From Pyrus communis (lineage: Eukaryota > Streptophyta > Magnoliopsida > Rosales > Rosaceae), in NCBI RefSeq assembly GCF_963583255.1, contig NC_084807.1:28470381-28534380 (forward strand): a stretch of DNA of 64,000 bases, read 5' to 3'. Shown here piece after piece: positions 11,186-22,730 of this stretch (positions are counted from its first letter, which is position 1; each line of letters begins with the position of its first letter). A program made the position numbers and the translations under genes. The notes below the pieces were generated by a model. The model saw nothing but the letters and a program-made list of their open reading frames with translations. It had not been told where the DNA came from and ran no database searches.

Positions 11186-11324
11186 TGATGTGGTTGATTA
11201 ATTTTAATTATTCAATGAACCAAATTCAATAAAAATAGTGCTATGAAACCAAACTAGTCTAATATTTTCTTTTTTTTTAACTTTTATCTTAGGACCCCCT
11301 GATCTTGAAATCCTAAATCCGCCA

Positions 11325-12111
11325 CTATTTACTACTCCCGCCATCAACAATTCTACTCTTACACTCGCTATCACCATCATCACCACTCTCCTGATGATCC
11401 CATCCAACGCTGCTCCTCTTAACCAAAACTAGGGCTAAGTAAAGCGCTCGATTAACCTGAAACGACCAATCAACTTGAACGATGTCGCCTGCTTTGAGCT
11501 TGTTTTTCCGAGCAACATTCCCCCATTGAGTCCTCAATACATATATCAACCGCCTCAGGTTTATATCTCCTTGTACAAGACCAGGGTCTATCAACTGAAC
11601 CGTCATTGTCTTACAGTTCTCAAGCATCTCCTTGTCTTCATCTTCTAAGAAACTAATCGAAACAAGTTGGTTTAGAGGCATTGACATCCTATCTATACTC
11701 GAACTTATATCAGTCTTGGTCAATTGTTTCTCTATCACCAACTCCACTTTGGTCCCGCCCAACCTCTCAATTTCTCTTTTGAATTCTTCAGGCAAGTCAT
11801 TATATCCAAGAGGTGCGGACGGAGAATTCAGTTCTTTTTTCTTCAAAGCTATATTCATCGTGTCTACGCCTTTCTTGGTATTGTTCTTCAACGACGTCTT
11901 CTGCATCTTGAGTTCCACTGGCGTCCGATCCCCCAATTCTTTTGAAAGAACGATCTGACGACCTATTTTTCTTGGCCGCCCAATCGATTGTCATTGGATT
12001 CTTGATTTTACTCTTTTGCTTCACAAGTTCCTCCTGCATCAGGTCCTCAGTAGCGAGCCTAGCAACCTCAAGCTGTGAAGCATCAAAGTCTTTTTCTGTG
12101 AACTCCACCAT
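11325..12111 (-). pseudogene. Frameshifted B3-domain paralogue
   Basis: The minus strand encodes a second B3/DUF313-like protein. The N-terminal frame begins at an ATG at 12111 (MVEFTEKDFDASQLEV) and runs to about 11940. Family similarity then continues in a different frame (GDRTPVELKMQKTSLK, then DLPEEFKREIERLGG and VQLIDPGL) to a stop at 11325. The frame change lies near 11930-11945, beside a run of five C residues. Compared with the neighbouring intact copy, the B3 domain lacks about six residues before YVLRTQWG and has an extra Asp (VQVDWSF). It is most likely a decaying tandem duplicate. A short intron spanning the shift is possible, but I see no convincing splice sites. Confidence 0.7.
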
Positions 12112-12536
12112 CTCGGCAACGTCGTCTTCTTCTTCTTGTTTGCGTTCTTCCCCTTGGGAGATTGGAGAAGAATGCAATGTAGTACTGTATTTGTCACTGA
12201 GATATTCATAGCGTACTTATAGTCGTCTGTGTCCCAAATTGCAAGCTTAGGAATCCTCCCAAAACTAGGGTCTAATGATAAATTCTCAAAAAACAAAAAA
12301 AACTAAGGGAAGAAAGGAACTGCTTGGCCAGAAGAAAAGGAAAGCATGAAGCTTCGATGAAGGTTTTTTCCCTGACTGAATTAGCAGAGAAGAGAAACTC
12401 TGTGGGTGTTCTTTGTTATGATTTATATTGGTTCTCTTGTTGGTCAAGGATTAGGGTTGCATTGTGCTCCTCCATCGAATCCAATCCACCTGCAAGTTTC
12501 GCCCTTTCGCAAAACAGAGAAACAGAGCTAGTAACC
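12112..12536. other. Flank between the B3 pseudogene and the eIF1A pseudogene
   Basis: No gene is seen. The last 150 bases before 12537 resemble a 5' leader and may have been copied with the eIF1A sequence. Confidence 0.35.
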
Positions 12537-12738
12537 ATGCCAAAGAATAAGGGTAAGGGAGGAAAGAACAGGATGAGAGGTAAAAATGAGGCTGTTGACT
12601 AAAAGCGTGAACTTGTCTTTAAGAAATACGGACAGGAGTATGGCCAAGTGCTCCTAATGCTTGGTAATGGCCGGCGTGAAGCCATGTGCGTTGATGGGAG
12701 GACGCGACTTTGTCACATCCGCGGTACAATGCATGGAT
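12537..12738 (+). pseudogene. Translation initiation factor eIF1A, truncated pseudogene
   Basis: The sequence begins at an ATG with MPKNKGKGGKNRMRGKNEA, the conserved basic N-terminus of eIF1A. A TAA at 12600-12602 stands where the family has Asp/Glu-Glu before Lys-Arg-Glu. After the stop the same frame continues with family-like [27 protein letters not shown] and [10 protein letters not shown], then a TAG; most of the OB fold and the acidic C-terminus are missing. The copy is uninterrupted by introns, so it may be a truncated retrocopy. It cannot give a functional factor. Confidence 0.85.
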
Positions 12739-12851
12739 AGTGATGAATTGGGACTTACTTAGCCATTAATAGAATCCGGAACCACTCTCCTCGATCCATC
12801 ACGAATCGTGAATGAAGAGTATAGACTTCTGGCACATGGTCAGTTAGCTAA

Positions 12852-13137
12852 GGCCATCTCCAACCAACTGGCCAAATGGTCATAGGACTAAAAATAGCTC
12901 GAAATGACATGAAAACCATCTCTAACCGAGAACTAGGCCAAAAGGCTTGTGGGCTCCACTAGGCCAAAACCTCCAAATCAGGCCAGCGGGCTGGTCATTT
13001 CCAGCTAGTCAACCCTCCAGCGCCAGAATGTCAAGCTTGACATTTTGTCAGGCCTCTAGCTCAGCCCATTTGAATGTCAATGGCTACCTGGCGTCATGCT
13101 ACCGTTAGAATTTGAATTTTTTTTTTTTTTGGACGAA

Positions 13138-13171
<34 letters not shown>

Positions 13172-13621
13172 TAATTTTTTTTCCTATAAATACCTAAGCC
13201 ATTCATACGCTATTTCTCACATACTTTTTATCCTTCCATACTATCTTACCTCATTGTATTTCAATTCTTCACATTCTATTCTCTTACCCCTTCCAATAAT
13301 CTTTCCTTTAATTTTTTCAATAATTTTCAAATGGCCACATCTGCAATGAAAGGAAAGGCTTGGACCCGAAAAGAAGATGAAACTCTTTGCAGAGCTTATA
13401 GATGGGTCTCGGAAGATAGTGTCAAGCGTAGTTCTCAAACAAGTGAAGGTGTTTGGACTCATACGTCCAAAAAGTACAATGAGTTCTACGAAGATATCAC
13501 TCCACCGAATCCCCAAAACCACGAGAGTTGTTCTTCAAGATGGAAACAACACAATCTCCACCCTAGTACTACTTGTGACACGCGAACATATCATCCTACG
13601 ATGCCTCATGTACTCATTTAA
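12852..13621 (+). mobile_element. PIF/Harbinger-like element relic (5' end and Myb/SANT-like ORF)
   Basis: It starts with the terminal motif GGCCATCTCCAACC preceded by TAA (12849-12851). A non-coding 5' region contains a (TA)n tract near 13147-13172, followed by the ORF at 13331. A related 5' end occurs at 28417. No matching right terminal repeat was found, so the element looks truncated. Confidence 0.6.
13331..13621 (+). pseudogene. Myb/SANT-like Harbinger accessory protein, truncated
   Basis: The 96-codon ORF starts MATSAMKGKAWTRKEDETLC and contains SEDSVKRSSQTSEGVWT and NHESCSSRWKQH. This is the trihelix/SANT-like DNA-binding module of the accessory proteins of plant PIF/Harbinger transposons. 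Family members continue for a few hundred residues with a NAM-associated C-terminal domain. Here similarity ends soon after SRWKQHNLHPS and the frame stops. Confidence 0.65.
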
Positions 13622-14740
13622 AGAGATATTACCAGTTCTTGAATTCAAATGCAAATTAGGTCCATCATATATTTTCGCGTCAGCTGGAGAGGCATAGGCC
13701 AGCACTGAGAGTGCAATGATAAAGGTCTAAGTTTTTTAGATAGAGACATAGTGCGAAGTGTGCAAACAAATTTCAGTCTTCACAAAGGAATTTCATCGAA
13801 CAGTTGGCGGGCTTGTTGTTGTCGACTGAATTATGTTGCACTTTTGTCAACAGATATCAACATTTACCGAAGCAAATTGATGAGTACCATCATAAGCATT
13901 TGTAGACTCTTGTCACCGCAACATTTAAAAAGTCTCCGAAAAACCTTCACATACTTGTTTCCCGACCTTTGTATGGTCTTGGGACCACCTTGATTCAATG
14001 TACATCCGCCCTATGGTTTTGCATTTCCAGATGGTGAATTGGTCATGTTCCATGTAGCATCTGTTTTTTCCTAATATATCTATTACGCTTGTCTTCAAAA
14101 ATTGATTAATTGAAAAATATAGCGGATATTAAAAATAAAAAATTCCTTTAAATAGAGAAAACTAAAGCAAACCCTAAACATATAACAAGCAAGAAATCTT
14201 AATTCTTGACCCACAAGAAAAGAAAAAGTAGAGACACTTCAACTCCAATACACCGAATCCAAAACAGAGAAAATACGAGACAAAGTGACAAGTCGTGATC
14301 GATCCTAATCGCAGTTATGCATGCAGCAATATCATGACAAAGACACTCCACATCAAGTTCAAGTGTTCATCCAAAGAAAGTTAAACAATTATACAGACGT
14401 CCTATGAAACAAAAACTCGACAAGTTCCTGCACGTTTGTGGGTGTGAAGCAGAATGCACAGCATGCAAGAAATTCAAGCAACAAATTATCGACTCCGAAG
14501 AAAATGGTGACAATGCAGCACAACAAAAAACCAGAAACAGTAAAAACGAAACGCAACAAAGACGAGGGCTGGAGGAGAAACAGGACTATGGGCAAAGCTC
14601 AAGGGAGCCGAAAACCCAAATTTTGATTTTATTTCCTTGCTGAAATGAGAAGCCACAGAAAATAAGATGAGCATAACGAACTAAAAAACGCAATAAAAGG
14701 AACGGAAAAGAAAAAAGAACATGGATATAGAAGAAATTGT
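13622..14740. other. Intergenic; includes the 3' UTR of the downstream minus-strand gene
   Basis: No further gene was recognised. A minus-strand AATAAA (plus 14628-14633), about 110 bases past the stop of the HIZ2-like gene, is a plausible polyadenylation signal. Short ORFs here match nothing I know. Confidence 0.4.
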
Positions 14741-17700
14741 TCAATGTGTACTTTCAGGAGAACGATGTATCCGACTTAAAATTACCGAATCAGACTCATT
14801 AGACCCCGAAATCAAAGCCTCACAAGCCTTTGGGGAACCCTTGGGTATTATTAAAGGACCAGTTACTGCATCTGCCGCACCTTCGCTAGAAGCCTGACCA
14901 ATTGGATTATCATCTTTAGTCTTGCTAATCACATTTGAGTCATTAGCTGCTGCAGGTAAAGTGGTGGTTGCAAGAGATTCGTTGTCAGGTGATGAGAAAC
15001 CATTTGCATCGCCATCATCTAATTTCGCCTGGTCCGAGGATTCTATTTCCACCCCATTTGAGATTGTTTGGGGATCCGCTGCTTTGTTTCCACCATTATC
15101 ATCAACTGGCATTCCCAACATAAGAGAAGGGACGCATGTGTCATTCTGCACCTCGTGATTCAGAGATGAAACTGGTACCTCCAGTCTCTCCTCGGCGCCA
15201 TCACCCGATGCAGTGCCAGCATTTTTATAATCTGGAGCGTCTGCCATTTCTATATCAGAAGCCGGGACTAACTCCTCTACTTTCTCCCCATCGCAATGGA
15301 CTTTTGCTTCCATATTCTCCTGATTAGATGCTAAAATAATGTCCAATGCTCCTCCAGCAATAATTGGCAAGACTCTCGATTCCATCCTCTGCTTCTTATA
15401 AAGATTCATCGCCTTCTGCAAGTCAGAAAATAAAAAAAATGTCGGGCAACTAGGATGCAAGTACGTAAGCAAATATGTCAAGCAAATACACTGTTTGACT
15501 AAAAGAAAACAGAGTTGAAATGTCATAATAAAACCAAAATGAGAAATAGTAAAGTAATCCCAGTAAATTAAACAGTAACTTAACAACCAATTTAAAAATA
15601 AATTAGTAAACCATATATCCATTATGACAATACTCCTACCAAATAATAATGCCCAAGAATTATTAACCTGCATCTTGCTCATGCATCAATTCAATATCCT
15701 GCTTTTCTGAGTAAAGAAATTTCAGCTATTTTTTTCAAAAAGCAAAATCACCTGTTTAAATATTTACAAAAATGTGTTCATTAGCATGCATGCCTCTTAA
15801 ATCACGCCAGCATTCATACCACTAATCGCAGCCTCAAAATGCATGTCAGGAAATACAACAAATACAAAATGTATGACTAACTTCAGATAGAAATGAACAA
15901 GATAAATAACATTATCATTCATCATAAAGTGTACCTGAAAGACAGAATCCTTCAAAGGAGGAAAAGGCGAGGACCTCAATAAGATTTTGGACGATTTCAA
16001 TCCTGCCCTTGCACCCTGTGACATTAGGAGAGAAGATGCAATCAGTAAGATTAGATTCTAGAAGAAAAATGCAATAAACAATGTTTGAGAAAGAATCTGC
16101 ACCTCCAAAATTGTGTGTGTAGTAGCATCTTCATCAACAATTGGGCTCCGCTCAATACACTGCCTATACACCTCGGGATGAGTAAGTTTTGCTGAAATGT
16201 CAAGCTTGGAAAGATAATAATGACTTAAACAGAGGATGTCATCACTTCGTAATTTAGAGCGACCAGGTGACTTATCATGACTACTTTTAGGCATAGACTC
16301 CTTTAGAGGAGAGGTCATAGTGGACCTTCTTTCAACGGTTTTAGAAATTCCAAGATCCAGGTTATCCTCATGGTGAGGCGCCTGACCCATCTTCCCAGCC
16401 ACAGCATCATCCATAGCAGCCTGCACAGGATAATCATCTTTCTGAACTGGGGAAGGCAAGTCCCTTTTCACATCGTTGTTATGTACTTTCCATGCCTCAC
16501 CGCTGGATTCCCATCCACGAGCATTCATTGGATGCCGGCTTTGATCCCATTCAGCACCCCCATACATGTGATTCTCATCCCTAAAGGCACCATTACTCAC
16601 ATCCCATAGATGCAAGTGGGAAGGGCCTGGACCATCCATCATGTTCTGCCACCCAAGTGGCCGCAAGTGACCGGGAAATCTCTCAGCATCAGCCATATGA
16701 TAAGGCATCCCAGAGTGGTTAATATCCATTGAAGGTCTAACACCAAAAATTGGTGGAGCTGGAAACTGCGGTAGCATCCCCTGAAAACCACCATGATGTG
16801 CCCCATGTTGGAAATGCATGAACCCATTTGGCACTGGTGAAGTCCAGCTTGGAATGCCCCTCCATGCATTACCATTACCATGCCCTCGAACCACATTGGG
16901 ATCACTACTCCTTCTGTAACGTGCACTGGAGTTGCCTCTACCATCTTCTTCCATTGAACCAATAAATGGGCTGTCAGCTCCGGCCCTGAAATTGGGATGA
17001 GAAGGATACAGAGAAGACAAATTACTCTGACTACTTCTATTGTGGGCTGACGAATCAGCAGGAGATGACTCGTCTACCAAAGGCTTCTCTGATGGCAGGT
17101 CCCGACCCAGTCCATCCTCAGTGTAAGAGAAATCTATATTATCCATGGAAGCACTGCTTCTTCGACCTGTTTCTTCAATGTCAAGACTCCGTCTGACACC
17201 AGTTCTGTTGATGTACCTGCGGTCAATACTAGATGATGAAGGAGACCTTTCCATCAAGGGCAGGGGTGAAGCCTTAGAACTTGAAGACTTGTCATTTGAC
17301 ATCTCGCCTAAATGGTTATCATCCATTTTATTGGGTCTCTCCATGGATCTGTACTTGAAACTTCTTTCTGAAACTCCAGCCAGACCAGACCCATCTCTAG
17401 GAGGCATTGCTTTGGACCTATGCTCTACTCCAGAATCCCTATATTTCAAATCTTCTGGATTCGAATACCTTGGGCCAGGAAAAAAAGATGACATATTAGC
17501 ATATAACACAAAAATTCATCACAAAAAACAAAAGCATTACACACAATCACAGTATTTCCTTTCCAACCATAAAACTTTTCTCATAGATTAAAGTTAGTTT
17601 GGTTCAATGTTAAAGAGTATCTTATTTCACAGGATCCCAAACCACCATATTCTATGTGTGCGTGTTAAACATATATATCTAAACTATACCAACTTTAAAC

Positions 17701-20700
17701 ACAATTTTCCCATTGCATACAGAACTCTGACGGGGAAGAGAGGGGAAGGCTTGGGGAGGGAGAGAGAGAGAGAGAGGTACCTGTACTCATCCATGCCGCT
17801 GTGTGAATTAGAAACGGGGGAAGTCCTGCGTTTATTGCTACTCAATTTAGTGTCTACATACGCTTGCCGTGACTGAGATCTTCCCTTATTAACATCAGGC
17901 TCAACTCTATCACCACTCGATGACTTCTTTTCCAAGTCAGAGTACCGAGCTTTCATACCTCTAGATTTATCACTGCCATCATCGCGGTCATCCGGAGATC
18001 TTTTCTTTCCCCTGCTACTATCTTTGTATCTAGTGCTCCGATCATCAATATGTGACCCATCATAGTCCCGATCATAATCTCGATCACCATCTCTATCACG
18101 GTCTCGGGCCCGATCACGGTCATGATTGCGGTCTCGCTCGCGGTCCCCATCCCGCTCCCGATCACGGTCCCAATCCCAATCACGATCATAATCACGGTCA
18201 CGACCATGATCCCACCCATGTTCGCGTTCACGATCGCGATCACGAACATGATATGTGTCACGGTCCCTATTGCGATCGCGATCATGATCTACTTTGCTTT
18301 CCCCATCTTGGATCTTGGATCTCTTCTGTTGCATTTCTATCAAATCTTTTTCATCCTTCAAATGCTTGTCATCAGACTTGCTGCTTGCATAATCCTTTGG
18401 AGGGCGCTCATCTCTTAGCTTGTCATCTCGGTGCTTATTGTCCTTATCCACGTCTTCCCGATGCTTTTCTCTGTATCTCTCATCCTTCCGCTTCTCATCT
18501 TTCTTCCTGGTATCCCTGCCAGAATCATCCCTATAAGATAATCGCCCATCATTGATGCCTTCCACATCATCTAGATGCTTATCCCCATCACCAAAATCAT
18601 CTCTTCTTTTCCTCATTCGTCTATCAATCTGGTTCTCTGCATCAGGACTTTCCAATTCATCCCGTGTATTTAAATCTGCAAACCCACATAAAATAAGACA
18701 TAGAATTGCACTCCAAAATAAAATTTAACAGTCATCTATGTACTGTAGAATATTGGCATCTCATTAATATCAAACAATATGATCTAATCTATTTGCCTCT
18801 TCATTAACAACAGTAATTCACATCTAAGCAATTAATCCAGCAATTGACATCCATAATTTGTGCCTTCAAACATCTAGTTCCATTCCAAACCAATATTAAA
18901 TGTTAACTAAAATAAAAATCAGTTAAATGATTATAATTATTATTAAAACAGCCGACAGGATAAGCCCTTTCACATACAACAGTTATTAACATCTGAGGAA
19001 GAACAATTAAAATAACAACCAATGTGGAAAAGAACAATTAAGAAACTAAACCGATAAACCTGATTAAGGAAAGAGGGTGTAATCGCAGACGAGGGAAAGA
19101 TAACATTCAACTACGCAAGTAATAAAACAATAACTCATAAAACCTATGAATAAAAGAAACGCAAACCAGACTCAAAACAATCATTTAACATCTTCATGAG
19201 AACAAACAACCATTCAGATAATCAACAAGACAACCAAAGTATCATAAAGATGAAAATCATTATCAATCCACACTTAATGAAATCAAAGGAAACAGCTACA
19301 GCTCCAAATTTTTCTCAAGTATGTTTCAATCAACCCCCGATTCACATATGGGCATAAGCAAATTTCAGCAAGTGATAAAAGAAGGTTAAGTGCACAGACT
19401 CAATAGAATGGCACCTCTGCGCTGCCCCGTGTCTTACTCCGACCATTCATAATCTTAAAAATTAGTATTGATTCCAAAATGTAGAAATGAAACAGCCACA
19501 TCAAGGAGACCAATGAGAATTTGCCAACTAACAGGCCAGACAACCACACTCAACCCCACGCAGTCACGTGGGTCATTCCAACATAGCACCTAATTGTTGG
19601 TTTCCCCAGATGGCATATTAATTGATTGCATCCAGCATAATTTTGGGAAGTAGAAAATAAAAATTTGACCATAACGGTCACTGACAAATTACCAATGCAA
19701 ACCCAATGTATTTCAGTGTCTACAAAACTAATAATGACCAGGGAAGTAAATACTAATGTACAAATACATCAGTGGGTCCCACAAATAAGGCGGACTGCAG
19801 CATCCAATAGATATGTGATAATACAAAGGCCACCCTAGCAATCACTTTATCACTTTTAGATCATCAACTCAAAATTGATCTATATATCAACATGATACAA
19901 TTACTGCAATATAAAAAGCATTAAAATCCATGTAGAACTTTTCTCACATTAAGGATGGTGATATGATTTTAAAAGCATACATGTGATTGTGTTTACCATG
20001 AACGTTCTCAGTGTTAAGCTTTCCATTTAGTACCACTCCCACTTATGATATGCAATATATCAAAATCCAAATTAACCAAGATTCAACAAATCCAAATATA
20101 CTTTCCAATCAAATTATGCTCGAAACTCTTGTTGATCTAATACGGCATGCTCCAAGTGTTTAAATCCCTAAACCTATTGAAGAGCTCAATTTCCACCAAA
20201 AAGATTGTTTGTAGTCTCCCAAACCCAGCGTCAGCTATTCAAAATCATATTAATGATCACGCAAGGTAAACCATGAAAAGAATTTGTTTCCACTAGTTAG
20301 TGCGGTAGAGTTGAAGGTGCAATGACATGAGAAAACATAACGTTGTATTATATTGTCACTCATCACAGTAAACTATGATGAACTAAACTGAGTGAAAAGT
20401 TACCATATTCGAAATTATCAACATTCTCCTAATGGGGAGTAAAACGGCAAGAGTAAGTCCGTATGGTTAACTAGTCATAACAAGTAACACATTGCTGGAA
20501 AAAAAAATCCATATAGATGTATAAACTACAAAATAACGAACAAACCCAATCAGTTACCATACCAGTTTTTTCATTGACTTGCTTGGCAATGACACGTTGT
20601 TCATCGCTACCGACCAATCGCTCCGTTCTCCCATCTTTACCTTTCTTTTCCCTTTCTCTCTCCCTGTCCCTTTCCTTGTCCCTCTCTGCTCCACCACCTT

Positions 20701-21196
20701 CCTTACCATCCTTTCGAATCGACTCCTTATCCCTATCCCTATCCCTATGCTTCCCTTCACCCTTTCCACTACTAGTCGAACTCTTCTTCACTTCGCCACC
20801 CTCTGCATACAACTCCACACTCTCATCTCTCTTCTTACTCTTGGACTCCCCTGATGCCTTCAATGACTTCTTCGAACCCTCACTGCTTCTTCGGTGATCA
20901 TTCTCCCCGCCATTCCACCTATCACTCCCTCCATCATCAACCCTCTCCTTGCGCCGCTTAGCCGATACTGAATCCTCCAAATAGTCCCCGTTCCCGGAGC
21001 CGCCATACGAGTCCTTCCCATCCTTCAAATCAAACTTCCGCTTCTCACTCGAACTTGAATCCTTTAAAACCCTAATTGCACCGCTCTCTTCCTTGCTCTT
21101 ACGATCCTTCAAGCTCGAATCCTTCTCCGAATCCGAGTACTCCCTGGCATCCCTCGAACTATGCTTGCTTGATTTGTGCCTTGTACTCCTCGGCAT
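14741..21196 (-). CDS. HIZ2-like: RD/RE-rich nuclear protein, ZC3H13/HIZ2-like (putative m6A writer complex component)
   Basis: Five exons (20563-21196, 17781-18675, 16103-17468, 15935-16015, 14741-15415) join into 1217 codons including the stop. The start MPRSTRHKSSKHSSRDAREY is the first ATG giving the family-like N-terminus. Residues 1-211 are Ser/Lys/Glu-rich. Exon 2 carries a long Arg-Asp/Arg-Glu repeat (about residues 340-420). Exon 3 is rich in Gly, Pro, Met and His, then has a compact predicted-helical stretch (DDILCLSHYYLSKLDISAKL) that continues into exons 4 and 5. From memory it matches plant proteins annotated 'zinc finger CCCH domain-containing protein 13' and Arabidopsis At5g53440 (HIZ2), a HAKAI-interacting partner in mRNA N6-adenosine methylation. 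I see no CCCH finger, so that name is by homology only. Intron 1 is 1.9 kb. Confidence 0.85.
17761..17776. repeat. (GA)n microsatellite beside a splice donor
   Basis: On the gene strand the tract reads as (CT)n starting a few bases after the GTAC donor of exon 2 of the HIZ2-like gene. Confidence 0.9.
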
Positions 21197-21574
21197 CACA
21201 GCGAAACACTCAAAATTCAAAAAATCTAAAATCTCCCCCAACGAAAATTTGAAATTCCAAATCGAATAACGAAAAAACCCCAGATGCAAATCGCCGAGAC
21301 AGACTCAATGCTCAGATTGGAGATTGAAACCCTAATTATAACGAAACCGAACACTCCAATCCAATGTGCAAAACTGGAAACCCTAATTCTTTGAGGGTTG
21401 AACCAATCGCAGAAGAAAAAAAACTCGCACTGGAAGGGAAGAGTGGGCGGCGGAGGACAGGGCGGATCGCCGGGGGATGGAAGGTGTGAGATTGAAACCG
21501 AATATGATGAAAATTACAGCCGAGACAAAGAGGGAGTGGGCGTCGGCTGGGGATAAATGTGGAAAAACATGTGA

Positions 21575-21577
<3 letters not shown>

Positions 21578-21607
<30 letters not shown>
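21578..21607. repeat. (GA)n microsatellite upstream of the HIZ2-like gene
   Basis: About 15 GA units lie some 380 bases upstream of the start codon, reading (CT)n on the gene strand. This is a common feature of plant 5' UTRs and core promoters. Confidence 0.9.
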
Positions 21608-21609
<2 letters not shown>

Positions 21610-22730
21610 TTCGGAGAGTGAAATGAGACTCGGAGACGACTTGGTGACTTGGTGACTTGGTGCCTTGGTGGACAGTTTTTGTGTTTTTTATCTGACGCGA
21701 TTGCCCTTCATATTTTCCGTTTATTTCGATTCCCTTTGGGATTCCGCTGATTCTGCATTTTCCCACTTGAAAAAATTAATTAAATAAATAAATTTGAGAA
21801 ATTCTTATATTTTCCTTTTCAGTTTTTTCATTTTGTTGGAGCCTTTTCCTTCTTGGTTGTAAACAGTGTTTGAAAATTTTTTGATAGAGTCGTTAATTTT
21901 TGTAAAAATATTTTAAAAATTAGAGAAACTTATAGAAAGCGAGTAAAGTCTAAATTTCTCAAGATATCGGACAAATTCTTAAATTTCATCTAAAAACACC
22001 ATATTTCATCAATATTTCTAACATTACAACAACAATAATAAAACCTTTTTCCCACTAAGTAGGATCGACTGTATAAATCCTAGAACGACATTACGCTCGA
22101 TATTTCCGACAATTCCAACATTACAAGTTAAATATTGACAAACGATCATATGTTCCTAAAGTTTTGCTTTCAATGTTCATGTTTTTTAGCAAAACTTCCA
22201 TCATTTTCATTGAAGGCATCCAATATTGATATTAGTAATTTAGTATATCCACCAATATTCCACAAATTTACATATCAATTTTCTACCGATACCTATATTT
22301 TAAACGTTGGTTGTAAATAACCCAGAGGTAAGGGTGAGTATAGAATAATAGATAAGTAGGAGTAACTAGACAAACAAAATCAAAAATTCATAATCTCTCG
22401 TTTGGTTTCGATTAAAGTTGTAATTTTCAGGGCATTGTCTCGTTAGTGATAACAATTCAAATGCACAATGGATTCAAAGGGATGGTAGAATCATCGACTA
22501 CTTTTAACATCAAGGGCCTTGCTACGTTTCGCAAGTTAACTACAAAAAAACCTACAACCTCGCCCGCCCGCCTCAACCGTGTTGCAACCCGAGACTATTA
22601 CTCGGGTTGTCACGGTGCCACTTGACACCGTTACATTGTTCCCGGAAAAGAAGGATGGAACATCGACCATAAACATTGTTTTTCCCTTAGCAGTCGATTA
22701 AACATGGGATTTTCCGAACAGCTGCATTCT
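21608..22730. other. Intergenic between two divergent-to-tail minus-strand genes
   Basis: It holds the upstream region of the HIZ2-like gene, a LINE 3' end at 22026-22100 and the 3' flank of SF3a60. No other gene was seen. Confidence 0.4.
22026..22100 (-). mobile_element. LINE (RTE-like) 3' end fragment
   Basis: The complement of this segment shows the pattern GAGCG, GTCGTTCTAGGATTTATA and a TTG-rich tail, shared with fragments at 37090-37322 and 38203-38286. Only the 3' terminus is present. Confidence 0.6.

Noticed and set aside
11097..11190. Possible functional tRNA gene
   Set aside because: A-box and B-box-like motifs are present, but no cloverleaf with matched acceptor stem and anticodon arm could be drawn; a SINE fits better.
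18052..18555. A 167-codon plus-strand ORF rich in His-Asp-Pro
   Set aside because: It is the antisense shadow of the RD/RE repeat in exon 2 of the HIZ2-like gene; the repeat structure alone keeps this frame open.
20517..20897. A Ser/Leu-rich plus-strand ORF of 126 codons
   Set aside because: It lies opposite the Arg/Glu-rich exon 1 of the HIZ2-like gene, and its composition is explained by that exon.
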